Positions 1-8,674 of a stretch of DNA of 64,000 nt are shown piece by piece. Source of the DNA: Streptomyces sp. NBC_01237 (GTDB lineage Bacteria > Actinomycetota > Actinomycetes > Streptomycetales > Streptomycetaceae). The translations under genes were made by a program, and so were the position numbers. The notes under the pieces are model-generated. The model ran no database searches. It saw only the letters and a list, made by a program, of their open reading frames with translations, and was not told where the DNA came from. The stretch's first letter is position 1, and the number at the start of each line of letters is the position of its first letter. Location of the stretch: assembly GCF_035917275.1 (NCBI RefSeq), contig NZ_CP108508.1:682001-746000 (forward strand). The letters are read 5' to 3'.

Positions 1-1503
1 GAGTGGACGTTCGCCGGCGGCGAGCAGGTCACCCAGGGCTGGAACGCCGCCGTCTCGCAGAGCGGCACGGCCGTCACCGCGAAGAACGTCTCGTACAACG
101 GCACCCTCGCCTCCGGCGCCTCGGCCTCCTTCGGTTTCAACGCGACGGCCGGCGGAAACAGCACCGTCCCCGCGACGTTCAAGCTGAACGGCGTGACGTG
201 CAACGGCGATCCCACGGGCCCGGTCGACCCCACCGATCCCACCGGGCCCGGTGACCGCGTCGACAACCCGTATGCCGGCGCCCAGGTCTATGTGAACCCG
301 GAGTGGGCGGCGAAGGCCTCCGCCGAGCCCGGCGGCTCCCGGATCGCCGACGAACCCACGGGGGTCTGGCTCGACCGCATCGCCGCGATCGAGGGCGTCA
401 ACGGCGGAATGGGGCTGCGCGACCACCTGGACGAGGCGCTGGCCCAGAAGGGCAACGGCGAACTCGTCGTCCAGCTCGTCATCTACAACCTGCCCGGCCG
501 GGACTGCGCGGCGCTCGCCTCCAACGGCGAGCTGGGGCCGAACGACCTGGGGCGGTACAAGACGGAGTACATCGACCCGATAGCGGCGATCCTGGGCGAC
601 GCGAAGTACGCGGGGCTGCGCATCGTCACCACGGTCGAGATCGACTCGCTGCCGAACCTGGTCACCAACACCGGCGGCCGCCCGACCGCCACCCCGGCCT
701 GCGACACGATGAAGGCCAACGGGAACTACGTGAAGGGCGTCGGCTACGCCCTGAACAAGCTCGGCGACGTGTCCAACGTCTACAACTACATCGACGCCGG
801 ACACCACGGCTGGATCGGCTGGGACGACAACTTCGCCGCGTCCGCCGACACCTTCAAGCAGGCGGCCACCGCCGAGGGCGCCACGGTCGGCGACGTACAC
901 GGCTTCATCACCAACACCGCCAACTACAGCGCGCTCAAGGAGGAGCACTTCGCCATCGGCGACTCCGTCAACGGAACGTCCGTACGCCAGTCGAAGTGGG
1001 TCGACTGGAACCGCTACACCGACGAGCTGTCCTTCGCCCAGGCCTTCCGCACCCAACTCGTCTCCATCGGGTTCGACACGCACATCGGCATGCTGATCGA
1101 CACCTCCCGCAACGGCTGGGGCGGCACGGCGCGGCCGACCGGACCCGGCGCGACCACCAGCGTGGACACCTACGTCAACGGCGGCCGCTACGACCGGCGC
1201 ATCCACCTCGGCAACTGGTGCAACCAGTCCGGAGCCGGTCTCGGCGAGCGGCCGCAGGCGGCGCCCGAGGCGGGGGTCGACGCGTACGTCTGGATGAAGC
1301 CGCCGGGCGAGTCCGACGGCTCCAGCAAGGAGATCCCGAACGGGGAGGGCAAGGGATTCGACCGGATGTGCGACCCGACGTACCCGGGCAACGTCCGCAA
1401 CGGCAACAACATGTCGGGCGCGCTGCCGGACGCCCCGCTCTCCGGGCAGTGGTTCTCCGCCCAGTTCCAGGAGCTCATGAAGAACGCCCACCCGGCGCTC
1501 TAG
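1..1503 (+). CDS. Secreted GH6 exoglucanase (cellobiohydrolase), 5' truncated
   Basis: The reading frame is open from base 1, so the start, signal peptide and first part of the binding domain lie outside the window. The first ~65 residues read as the end of a family 2 cellulose-binding domain (WTFAGGEQVTQGWNA, then VSYNGTLASGASASFGF). A Pro/Thr/Asp/Gly linker (GPVDPTDPTGPGD) follows, then a complete GH6 catalytic domain. GH6 signatures are visible: VIYNLPGRDC, VEIDSLPNL and DAGHHGWIGWDDN. The EIDSLPNL form is typical of the processive exo-acting members. The protein would hydrolyse cellulose outside the cell. The last 29 bases overlap the 3' end of the convergent VanZ-like gene. Confidence 0.93.
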   Translation, partial: EWTFAGGEQVTQGWNAAVSQSGTAVTAKNVSYNGTLASGASASFGFNATAGGNSTVPATFKLNGVTCNGDPTGPVDPTDPTGPGDRVDNPYAGAQVYVNPEWAAKASAEPGGSRIADEPTGVWLDRIAAIEGVNGGMGLRDHLDEALAQKGNGELVVQLVIYNLPGRDCAALASNGELGPNDLGRYKTEYIDPIAAILGDAKYAGLRIVTTVEIDSLPNLVTNTGGRPTATPACDTMKANGNYVKGVGYALNKLGDVSNVYNYIDAGHHGWIGWDDNFAASADTFKQAATAEGATVGDVHGFITNTANYSALKEEHFAIGDSVNGTSVRQSKWVDWNRYTDELSFAQAFRTQLVSIGFDTHIGMLIDTSRNGWGGTARPTGPGATTSVDTYVNGGRYDRRIHLGNWCNQSGAGLGERPQAAPEAGVDAYVWMKPPGESDGSSKEIPNGEGKGFDRMCDPTYPGNVRNGNNMSGALPDAPLSGQWFSAQFQELMKNAHPAL

Positions 1504-2344
1504 TGCGACGTCCGGTGCCGGGCGCTCCCCCGCCCGGCGCCGGTCGGCGCCCGCAGAGCCGGGCGATCAGCTCACGCCCGCGCCGGGCCCGCGCCGCCGC
1601 ACCGGCGCGGGCCTTCGCGCCCCTGGACCCCGCCGCCCCGGCCTTCCCCTTGGCCTGGCTCCCCGCCTTTGCCCCGGTCTGCGTCCGCCCCTTGCCCTGG
1701 CTCCCCGCCTTTGCCTTTGCCTTGGTCCGCGTCCGCGCCTTCGCCCCGGCCCGGCTCCCCGCCTTCCCGTCGCTCCGCGTCCGTGTCTTCCCGCTGCTCT
1801 CCGTCCGCTTCTCCCGTCCCTCGCTGTCCGCCCGCCCCGCCCGCGCCTCTCCCCCGCCCGCCGCGAACACGTGGTAGCGGTGGCTGAGCCGGCGCCCGAG
1901 CACGAGGTAGCCCAGCAGCGCACCCGCCGTATTGAGGATCACGTCGTCGATGTCGAAGGCCCGTCCGGCGACCAGTGCGCCCTGCACCAGTTCGACGGCG
2001 ATCACTGCCAGGACGGTCAGGAAGGTCATACGGATCATCCGGAGCCGGCGCGGCACGACGATCGGCAGCAGCACACCGAAGGGCACGCCCAGCAGCAGGT
2101 TTCCGCCCGCCTGCTTGCAGGCGGCGAGGAACGTGTAGTCCTCGGCGTACTGCCGCAGCGACCTCCCGGGCCGCAGATTCGAGTTGACGAGATCCTCGGA
2201 CGCGGGCGACGGTGTCAGCGTCACCTTCGCCAGGAGGACGGAGAAGGCCACAAGTCCCAGGAAGGCGGCCACCAGTACGGTCGCACGCAGCAGGACGCGC
2301 CACCCTCCCGCCGGGTGTGCACCACGATTGGTCTCTGGAGTCAT
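1475..2344 (-). CDS. VanZ-like membrane protein with a long basic C-terminal tail
   Basis: 289 residues. The first ~150 residues resemble the VanZ-like family (teicoplanin-resistance type membrane proteins of poorly known function). They hold several hydrophobic helices (LVAAFLGLVAFSVLLAKVTL, then GNLLLGVPFGVLLPIVV, then FLTVLAVIAVELVQ) and the family-like segment FDIDDVILNTAGALLGY. The last ~130 residues are a low-complexity tail of Lys, Arg, Ala, Gly and Ser in imperfect repeats such as KAGSQGKG and KAGSQAKGKAG. The start is an ATG with no closer alternative. The 3' end overlaps the convergent cellulase gene by 29 bases. The tail is probably cytoplasmic and may bind nucleic acid or wall polymers, but that is a guess. 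Confidence 0.8.
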   Translation of the reverse strand: MTPETNRGAHPAGGWRVLLRATVLVAAFLGLVAFSVLLAKVTLTPSPASEDLVNSNLRPGRSLRQYAEDYTFLAACKQAGGNLLLGVPFGVLLPIVVPRRLRMIRMTFLTVLAVIAVELVQGALVAGRAFDIDDVILNTAGALLGYLVLGRRLSHRYHVFAAGGGEARAGRADSEGREKRTESSGKTRTRSDGKAGSRAGAKARTRTKAKAKAGSQGKGRTQTGAKAGSQAKGKAGAAGSRGAKARAGAAARARRGRELIARLCGRRPAPGGGAPGTGRRTRAPGGRSS

Positions 2345-2419
2345 GGCGGACGGGTGCCCCCGGCATCCGGGGACACACCTGAGGCAAAGTGGCGGGATTC
2401 CGCCTGCGACGATGACCGC

Positions 2420-2920
2420 ATGAACTCACGTGACAGGGACGCCCTGCTGGCCGAGGCCGTACGACTGCGCGCCGACGGCCGCCCCGAGGAAGCGAGGGAA
2501 CGCCTCCTCGCCCTCACGGCGGAATTCCCGGACGACGCCGAGGTCGCGTACCAGACCGCCTGGGTCCACGATGTGCTCGGCCTGGAGGCCGAGGCGGTGC
2601 CGTACTACGAGCGGTGCCTGCGGGACACGGCACTCGCCGCCGAGGACCGCAGCGCCGCGCTTCTCGGCCTCGGCAGCACCTACCGCGTGCTGGGCAGATA
2701 CGGCCAGGCGGTCGAGACGCTCCGGCGGGGCGTGGCGGAGTTCCCCGACGACGGTGCGCTGAGGACCTTCCTCTCGATGGCCCTGTTCAACACCGATGAG
2801 CACCACGAGGCGATGCGCGTTCTCCTGGAGCTGCTCGCCTCGACCAGCGACGACCGCTCCGTGCAGCGCTACCGGCGCGCCATCGAGCACTACGCGAAGG
2901 ATCTCCACGAGACCGTGTGA
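2420..2920 (+). CDS. Tetratricopeptide-repeat protein
   Basis: 166 residues starting at ATG 2420 (MNSRDRDALL). The sequence reads as three to four TPR-like helical hairpins: AVRLRADGRPEEARERLLAL, then AYQTAWVHDVLGLEAEAVPY, then ALLGLGSTYRVLGRYGQAVE, then FLSMALFNTDEHHEAM. No signal peptide or membrane segment is seen, so it should be cytoplasmic. TPR proteins act as protein-interaction scaffolds; nothing here shows the partner. It is separated from the divergent VanZ gene by ~75 bases and is followed at once by a strong terminator hairpin, so it is probably a single-gene unit. Confidence 0.85.
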   Translation: MNSRDRDALLAEAVRLRADGRPEEARERLLALTAEFPDDAEVAYQTAWVHDVLGLEAEAVPYYERCLRDTALAAEDRSAALLGLGSTYRVLGRYGQAVETLRRGVAEFPDDGALRTFLSMALFNTDEHHEAMRVLLELLASTSDDRSVQRYRRAIEHYAKDLHETV

Positions 2921-2932
2921 CCGCATGGAGAA

Positions 2933-2965
2933 GCCCCGGCCGGATCGGGGGAATCCGGCCGGGGC
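2933..2965 (+). terminator. Hairpin terminator after the TPR gene
   Basis: A perfect 13-bp inverted repeat (GCCCCGGCCGGAT, then ATCCGGCCGGGGC) with a 7-base loop lies 12 bases after the TPR stop codon. It has no U-tract, which is usual for Streptomyces terminators. Confidence 0.75.
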
Positions 2966-3174
2966 GGCCTGTGCGTGGGAGTGAAGGGCGGTCGCCTCTC
3001 GGCGGGGGGCTCCATGGGGCTTCAGCCGAACGATCTTCCCCATGGGCTACAGGTGAGGCCCGGGGACACTGTCCCCCTCACACCCACTGGTAGATGAACG
3101 ATAAACCATCCGGACCTGTTCCCGGGAATCCGCGCCCTGTCTTGTGATCCAGGGCACGGCGTTCCCGGTCCGCG

Positions 3175-3435
3175 TCAGCTTCCGGCCGTCGTGGCGCTTG
3201 CGTAGCGGCGCCGGAACCGCTCGACGCGGCCCGCCGTGTCCAGCACCTGGCCTGCGCCGGTGTAGAACGGGTGGCTCGCGGACGAGGTCTCCACGTCGAT
3301 GACGGGATAGGTGTTGCCGTCCTCCCACTCCACCCGCTGCTCGGCGTCAGCGGTCGAACGGGTCAGGAAGGCCACTCCGGCGGCGCGGTCGCGGAAGACC
3401 ACGGGGCGGGAGACGGGGTGGATACGGGACTTCAT
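3175..3435 (-). CDS. rpmE2: 50S ribosomal protein L31 type B (zinc-free)
   Basis: 86 residues. It matches type B L31: [16 protein letters not shown] at the N terminus, [26 protein letters not shown] in the middle (read here in pieces) and [10 protein letters not shown] near the end. The CxxC zinc ligands of the ordinary L31 are absent. In many bacteria such zinc-free copies replace the zinc-binding proteins under zinc starvation and are repressed by Zur. It lies 63 bases downstream of rpmG on the same strand, so the two are probably one operon. Confidence 0.95.
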   Translation of the reverse strand: MKSRIHPVSRPVVFRDRAAGVAFLTRSTADAEQRVEWEDGNTYPVIDVETSSASHPFYTGAGQVLDTAGRVERFRRRYASATTAGS

Positions 3436-3498
3436 GGATGCGTTCCTTCCTCACCGCGGGCGCGGTGGCGGGTGTACGGGCATGTGGTTCCCCGACGG

Positions 3499-3663
3499 TC
3501 AGCGGACCTCGCGGAAGAGGACGTGCTGCCTCACGACCGGGTCGAACTTGCGCAGTTCCAGCCGGTCCGGGTTGTTGCGGCGGTTCTTGCGCGTCACATA
3601 GCTCAGCCCCGTTCCGGCGGTCGAGCGGAGTGTGACGACGGGCCTGACCTCACTGCGTGCCAT
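3499..3663 (-). CDS. rpmG: 50S ribosomal protein L33 (zinc-free paralogue)
   Basis: 54 residues, the normal length for L33 ([38 protein letters not shown]). I chose ATG 3663 because the upstream in-frame sequence has no L33 similarity. No Cys is present, so this is the zinc-independent form, matching the neighbouring zinc-free L31. It is first in a two-gene operon. Ribosomal protein genes of this type are usually derepressed by loss of Zur; a weak candidate half-site lies upstream (see findings). Confidence 0.95.
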   Translation of the reverse strand: MARSEVRPVVTLRSTAGTGLSYVTRKNRRNNPDRLELRKFDPVVRQHVLFREVR

Positions 3664-4087
3664 GGGCGCCTCCCGGCGTGTGCGTCGACCCCGCCCCCGT
3701 ACCGGGAATGGGTGTCGTTTTCGTTCTGGTGTCGTAACGCGGAGGGGTCCGCCCGCATTCCCGTGCACCGCTCCCGCACCTCACGCATCCCGTCCACCCC
3801 GCCCGTCCCGCCGACGGCATATGCCCCGACCCCCCTCGCGCACACCGCGCGGGAACCTCGCACGCGGGCGCGCACAGCGGCCGCGCACGCCGGGCGACTT
3901 GCGTCAACATCCCTGCAAAGGCAAGGGTGTTCGGCGAGCCATCGCCCCACACAGCCCATGGCATATGCCGGATGCAACAACGTATCGAGTGTTGCCAAAT
4001 CCCTTACGGGCTGCCGCAGCCTGTGCGACAGTCGTCTTCGGTCCACCCCTCAGAACTGGCCGCGCCGCGCCTGTATCGGAGTACGAG
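3664..4087. other. 424-bp divergent intergenic region, rpmG / PAS-PP2C gene
   Basis: No gene of convincing composition was found. The region must hold the promoters of rpmG-rpmE2 (leftward) and of the PAS-phosphatase gene (rightward). It contains a 22-bp inverted repeat at 3974-3995 (arms GCAACA and TGTTGC, 10-base spacer) ahead of the phosphatase gene, and an AACGAAAACGACACCCA stretch (read leftward, about 3709-3725) that resembles half of an actinobacterial Zur box. No canonical -35/-10 pair was clear by eye. Confidence 0.5.
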
Positions 4088-5539
4088 ATGCCGTCCCATC
4101 TGTTCGCGGAGCGCCCCGCACCACAGCCGCCCGAGCACGATGCCGTCGACGCGCTGATCCATCGGGCCCGCCGGCTGCGCGGAGACGTGGACGCCGTGCG
4201 GCGGGACGCCGTGATCGTCGACGAGGACGACCCGCAGCTGCGCTGGCGGCGCGCCCTGTGCGAACTCGCGGTCCAGCACCTCGACGATCTCGATGCCCAC
4301 CTGGGACAGCTGCGGGCGGGGGTGCCCACGCAGAGCACCGGGGACGCCGCACCGACCTCCGGCTCCGCCGCCGCGTCCGGCCGGTACGCCTTACCCGAAT
4401 CGCCGCCCGGTTCACTGCTGAGCAGGGTCGGCAGCGCCGAATGGAACCTCCTGACCGACGAGGTCAGCTGGTCCGACGAGCTGTACCGCATCTTCGGCAG
4501 GCCGCCCGGAACGGGACCGCTGTCGCTGGACGAACTGCCCTCCGTACTTCTTCCCGAGGACCAGCCGTCGCTGACCTCGATGGTGACGGACTGCCTCGTC
4601 GACGGACGGCCGATAGACGGGGAGTTCCGTATCCTGCGGCCGGACGGCCGGATGCGGACCCTGCACATGATGGGTGAGCCCGTCCTCGACGCGGAGGGCT
4701 GCACCGCCTCCATGTGGGCGGTCCTGCGTGACGTCAGCGAGCTGCGCCGCAGTGAGCGGACGGTCGGCCGGAACCGTGATTCGGTGCGCCGCCAGGACCA
4801 CATCGTCCGGACCGAGCACCGGCTGGCCCTCGAACTCCGGGAGGCGGTGCTGCCTCCGTGGCGCGGATCGTTACGGCTCCCCCGGCAGGGCCCCGGCGCG
4901 ATGGACATCGCGGCCCACTATCTGCCGTCGGAGTCGAGCGGTCTCATCGGCGGCGACTGGTACGACGCCATGGAGCTGCCCGACGGCAGGACACTGCTCA
5001 CCGTCGGCGATCTGACCGGCCACGGCATCCCGGCCACCTCGGCCATGGCGATGATGCTCGGCGCCCTGCGCGGCATGGCGGTGGCCGGCATCGGACCCGG
5101 CCCCCTGATGGGCCATCTCAACCAGCTGCTCGAATCATCGATGCAGCCCGCGCTGGGCAGTGCGCTGTGCTGTCGTTTCGACCCCGCGACCGGCGTTCTC
5201 TCCTGGGCGCAGGCAGGACACCCCGCCCCGCTGCTCTTCCGCAACGGAACGGGGCGCCCCCTGCCCCCGCCGGACGGGGTACTGCTCGGCGCGGCGTCCG
5301 GGGTCGCCTACGAGCAGGAGGACGTGCCGCTGCTGCCCGGCGACGTGCTGGTCCTGCACACCGACGGGCTGACGCGGCGCGGCGACCGGGGTGCGGGCCC
5401 GGAAGCGCTGCTCGATCTCGCACCGAGGTTCGCCCACGCCCGCACGGCACAGGACTGCGTACGGACCGTCGTCGAGGGGTTCGGCGGGACCGATCGTCCG
5501 GACGACGCGTGTGTGCTGATCGCCCGCATCGGGGCATGA
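4088..5539 (+). CDS. PAS-domain PP2C-type (SpoIIE) serine phosphatase with two TTA codons
   Basis: 483 residues from ATG 4088, which has a GGAG ribosome-binding site 6 bases upstream. Residues ~110-225 form a PAS/PAC domain (VGSAEWNLLTDEVSWSDEL, FRILRPDGRMRTLHMMG). Residues ~265-483 form a PPM/SpoIIE phosphatase domain with the metal-binding GGDWYDA (~288) and VGDLTGHG motifs and a final DDACVLI. Such proteins dephosphorylate anti-anti-sigma factors, so the PAS sensor probably tunes a sigma factor. Two in-frame TTA codons (4391-4393 and 4871-4873) make translation depend on the bldA tRNA. It is convergent with nsdA. Confidence 0.9.
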   Translation: MPSHLFAERPAPQPPEHDAVDALIHRARRLRGDVDAVRRDAVIVDEDDPQLRWRRALCELAVQHLDDLDAHLGQLRAGVPTQSTGDAAPTSGSAAASGRYALPESPPGSLLSRVGSAEWNLLTDEVSWSDELYRIFGRPPGTGPLSLDELPSVLLPEDQPSLTSMVTDCLVDGRPIDGEFRILRPDGRMRTLHMMGEPVLDAEGCTASMWAVLRDVSELRRSERTVGRNRDSVRRQDHIVRTEHRLALELREAVLPPWRGSLRLPRQGPGAMDIAAHYLPSESSGLIGGDWYDAMELPDGRTLLTVGDLTGHGIPATSAMAMMLGALRGMAVAGIGPGPLMGHLNQLLESSMQPALGSALCCRFDPATGVLSWAQAGHPAPLLFRNGTGRPLPPPDGVLLGAASGVAYEQEDVPLLPGDVLVLHTDGLTRRGDRGAGPEALLDLAPRFAHARTAQDCVRTVVEGFGGTDRPDDACVLIARIGA

Positions 5540-5658
5540 CGGAGCGCACGACGATGTGACGCCCGCCGGCGCGGGGAATCGGTGGGTGGACGCGGGACGG
5601 TTGGACACGGGGCAGTGGTACGGAGGACGGGGGCGCCGCTGCCCGGCAGCGCCTCGGA

Positions 5659-7152
5659 TCAGATCTGGGTACCCCTGGCCTTCTTCGCCGCCCGCTGCGG
5701 CAGCACGAGCTCGATCTCCTCGCGCAGGTCCTGGATCCTGGCGGAGCCCGCGAACCGGCCGGTGAGCCGGTACATCTCGTGGAGCCTGTCCCAGGTGCGG
5801 TGCGAGGAGGTCTCCCCCATCGACACGAGCGCGAGCCGTGCGTACCGGTCGGCCTGCTCCGGGTCATCGGCGATGAAACAGGCGGAGGCGAGCGAGATGT
5901 AGTCGAAGAGCTTGGACCGCTGGCGTCCGTCGCCCCGCAGGTCCAGGGCCTCCTTCGCATGGCGCTGGGCCGTGGTCGCGGCCGCCGGGTCGTGCTCGGC
6001 CAGCGTCCGGAACGCGAGCGCCTGCATGCCGTGCATGTCCGCCTCGTCGAACATCTGCATCCAGCTCGGCGACGGCACATCGCCCTTGTCCGAGACGAAG
6101 AGTTCCTCGGCCTCGCCCAGGGTGCGCCGCATGGCCTGTCCGCGCCCCAGGGCCGCGTGCGCCCATGCCTCGATGGTGTGCAGCATCGCCTGGGTGCGGG
6201 GCAGTGTCTCGTCGCCGGAGCCCGACTTGGCGAGCTTCATCAGGTCCAGCGCCTCGTCGGGGCGGCCCAGATGCACCATCTGGCGGGCCGCCCTGGAGAG
6301 TGCTTCACCGGCGCGTGGCCGGTCGCCGCCCTCGCGGGCCGCGTGCGCGGCGATGACGAAGTACTTCTGGGCCGTGGGTTCGAGACCGACGTCGTGGGAC
6401 ATCCAGCCCGCGAGTACGGCGAGGTTGGCGGCGACGCCCCACAGCCGCCGCTGCAGATGGTCGGGGTGGCGGTAGGCGAGCATCCCGCCCACCTCGTTGA
6501 GTTGGCCCACGACCGCCTTGCGCTGGAGTCCGCCGCCCCGGGCGGCGTCCCAGGCGCGGAACACCTCGACCGAGTGCTCCAGTGCCTCGATCTCCTGGGA
6601 CCCGACCGGTGCGGCCTCGTACCGGTCGAAACCGGCGGGGTCGGCGTGCAGGGGATCGTCGGGACGTGGAGCGTCGGCCGCCAGAGCGGGATCGCTGTGC
6701 AGCCAGTCGTGCATGGCGCCGGTGATGGCTGATCCGGCGGCGAGCGCGGCGCCCGCCCCCACCAAGCCGCGTCGGTTGAGCATGAGGTCCATTCCCGTGA
6801 ATTCGGTGAGGACCGCTGCCGTCCGTTCGGGCGCCCACGGCAATCCGTCGGGATTCTCTTCCGTCCCGGAGTCACGCCGTTTCCCCACACGCCCGCGTCG
6901 GCCGAACCCGAGGTCCTCGATGGTCACGACACGGCCGAGCCGCTCGGTGAACAGGGCTGCCAGCACTTCGGGCACGGGATCACGGGGGGACTCCCCCATG
7001 TCGATCCAGCGTCTGACCCGCGAGGTGTCGGTCGCCAGCTGGGGGTGGCCCATGGCCGCCGCCTGCCGGTTCACCATTCTCGCGAGTTCGCCCTTGGACC
7101 AGCCGGCCAGGCCGAACAGGTCAGAAAGGCGGGTGTTGGGTTCTCCGGTCAC
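5659..7152 (-). CDS. nsdA: NsdA-type negative regulator of sporulation and antibiotic production
   Basis: 497 residues from GTG 7152 (VTGEPNTRLSDLFGLAGWSK), with a G-rich ribosome-binding site upstream; an in-frame start at 7236 is less likely. From memory the N-terminal ~120 residues (ELARMVNRQAAAMGHPQLAT, SRVRRWIDMGESPRDPVP) match NsdA of Streptomyces coelicolor. They look like a DNA-binding or partner-binding region. The rest is alpha-helical with TPR-like repeats (AVEVFRAWDAA, AREGGDRPRAGEAL, LGRPDEALDLMKLA). A curious hydrophobic stretch NRRGLVGAGAALAAGSAITG sits at ~121-140, resembling a Tat signal but internal. In S. coelicolor, loss of NsdA raises sporulation and antibiotic output. 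Confidence 0.85.
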   Translation of the reverse strand: MTGEPNTRLSDLFGLAGWSKGELARMVNRQAAAMGHPQLATDTSRVRRWIDMGESPRDPVPEVLAALFTERLGRVVTIEDLGFGRRGRVGKRRDSGTEENPDGLPWAPERTAAVLTEFTGMDLMLNRRGLVGAGAALAAGSAITGAMHDWLHSDPALAADAPRPDDPLHADPAGFDRYEAAPVGSQEIEALEHSVEVFRAWDAARGGGLQRKAVVGQLNEVGGMLAYRHPDHLQRRLWGVAANLAVLAGWMSHDVGLEPTAQKYFVIAAHAAREGGDRPRAGEALSRAARQMVHLGRPDEALDLMKLAKSGSGDETLPRTQAMLHTIEAWAHAALGRGQAMRRTLGEAEELFVSDKGDVPSPSWMQMFDEADMHGMQALAFRTLAEHDPAAATTAQRHAKEALDLRGDGRQRSKLFDYISLASACFIADDPEQADRYARLALVSMGETSSHRTWDRLHEMYRLTGRFAGSARIQDLREEIELVLPQRAAKKARGTQI

Positions 7153-7383
7153 GTCAAGCCCCCAGGTTCTCGGCTGACTTGACACTAACCCCCTGTCAGA
7201 TGCCGGTCGACTATTCGCCAGGGTTCGCCAGGGCACGCCAGATGGTCTGCCACCCGTGGCGCGGTGTCAGGTAGGAAAGCGCCACCCCGCCCGGCAGCCC
7301 TAGGTACTCCCCAGGGTGCCGATCGGCCGCCGGCCGGGGCGGCGCACGCAATCTGTCGGCGCGCGAAGGGATCTGTCTCGCCC

Positions 7384-8520
7384 ATGTACACAGCATCGTC
7401 CTCCGTGTCCGCCCCGCCCCGGCCGCTCCGTCCCATGGGGCCGGGCAGCGGTCCGTATCTCGCCCCGCACCCCGGCGCACCGGTGCCGGTGCTGGGCCGG
7501 CCGCGGCGGGCGGGGGGGCCGGTCGCCGGGCCCCCCAGCGGGAGGATCGACCTGTCCGGGCCACAGGGCGCGCAGGTAAGGATGGCCATCGTCTCGGTGC
7601 AGCGCATCTGCCCGGAGTTCAACCCGGTCCAGGTGCTGCGCCGCAGCGGCCGGTCCGTCCTGATCGTCGGCACCACCGGCCGCGCGACCGCCGTGGCCAA
7701 GTGCTTACTGGACCACTCCCCGGCATGGACGGAACGGTTCCGGCACGAAATAGCGGCGTACCGCGCGTTCGTCCGGCACCGCCCACCGGTTCGGGTGCCC
7801 CGGCTGATCGCGGCGGACCCGGAGAACTGCACGCTGGTCATCGAGCGGATGCCGGGGCGGGTCGCGGCTCTGACGCGGCATCCGTCCGAGGCTCCCCCCC
7901 GGGCCGATGTGCGAGCCGCGCTCGGTGCGATCAGCCGGGTCAACGCCTGGCGGCCGCCCGCCGGGCTGTTCGACGCGCCGCTGGACTACGCCTCGCGGAT
8001 CGCCCGCTATCACGAGCTGGGTCTGTTCACCGACCGTGATCTGGGTGATCTGCAGAAGCTGCTGCACGGACTGGCGGTTGCGGGCGGGCGGCAGGGCATG
8101 GGGCAGTTCTGCCACGGCGACGCGCTGCTCTCCAACATCCTCCTTTCGCCCACCGGGCCGGTGCTGGTCGACTGGGAGCACGCGGGCTGGTATCTGCCGG
8201 GGTACGACCTGGCGACGCTGTGGGCCGTGCTCGGTGACGCGCCGGTGGCACGGCGGCAGATCAGCCAGCTGGCGCAGGCCGCCGGCCCCTCGGCACGCGA
8301 CGCGTTCCTGGTGAATCTGATGCTCGTGCTGACGCGGGAGATCCGTCAGTACGAGACGGCGGTGCAGCGCACCATGCGCGAGACGCCACCGGCGGGCTCC
8401 GCCCAGGACCGGCCGGGTCCGCATTTCTCGGGCGAGGAGCAGCGGCTGCTGCTGCGCAGGCTGCACGACGACTGCGCCATGGCGCGGCGGGCTGTGCGGG
8501 CAGCGGTCGGCACACGGTGA
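7384..8520 (+). CDS. Aminoglycoside phosphotransferase-like kinase with a TTA codon
   Basis: 378 residues from ATG 7384. The first ~75 residues are a Pro/Gly-rich region. The rest reads as the APH/choline-kinase fold: [18 protein letters not shown] as the nucleotide-binding strands, then the catalytic loop [13 protein letters not shown] (~243-255, Brenner motif HxDxxxxN) and the metal-binding VDWEHAG (~262). The substrate cannot be read from the sequence; many such proteins are not resistance genes. TTA at 7705-7707 is in frame, so expression should need bldA. It lies divergent from nsdA and ends before a strong bidirectional terminator. Confidence 0.8.
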   Translation: MYTASSSVSAPPRPLRPMGPGSGPYLAPHPGAPVPVLGRPRRAGGPVAGPPSGRIDLSGPQGAQVRMAIVSVQRICPEFNPVQVLRRSGRSVLIVGTTGRATAVAKCLLDHSPAWTERFRHEIAAYRAFVRHRPPVRVPRLIAADPENCTLVIERMPGRVAALTRHPSEAPPRADVRAALGAISRVNAWRPPAGLFDAPLDYASRIARYHELGLFTDRDLGDLQKLLHGLAVAGGRQGMGQFCHGDALLSNILLSPTGPVLVDWEHAGWYLPGYDLATLWAVLGDAPVARRQISQLAQAAGPSARDAFLVNLMLVLTREIRQYETAVQRTMRETPPAGSAQDRPGPHFSGEEQRLLLRRLHDDCAMARRAVRAAVGTR

Positions 8521-8586
8521 ACAGGACGAGGTAGGAGGGCGGGCCTCTGCACGGCGGCCCGTGTCAAGTGACCGCGGCGATGGGGA

Positions 8587-8632
8587 AGCGCGCTGTGGGA
8601 CCGGTGCCGACACACCGGTCCCACAGCGCGCT
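8587..8632. terminator. Bidirectional terminator between convergent genes
   Basis: A perfect 20-bp inverted repeat (left arm AGCGCGCTGTGGGACCGGTG, right arm its complement) with a 6-base loop lies between the end of the kinase gene (8520) and the end of the convergent ThuA/dehydrogenase gene (8675). It can serve both transcripts. Confidence 0.85.
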
Positions 8633-8674
8633 GTTCGTTCGCCGGTCGGGGCCGAGGAGTCGGCCGGAGGGGGG

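Noticed and set aside
3271..4677. 468-codon plus-strand frame across the ribosomal protein genes and the phosphatase start
   Set aside because: It runs antisense to rpmE2 and rpmG and out of frame with the PAS-phosphatase, and its translation is low-complexity.
7384..8520. Aminoglycoside resistance gene
   Set aside because: The kinase fold is present, but the catalytic loop and sequence style do not match a known resistance class; a housekeeping or tailoring kinase is more likely.
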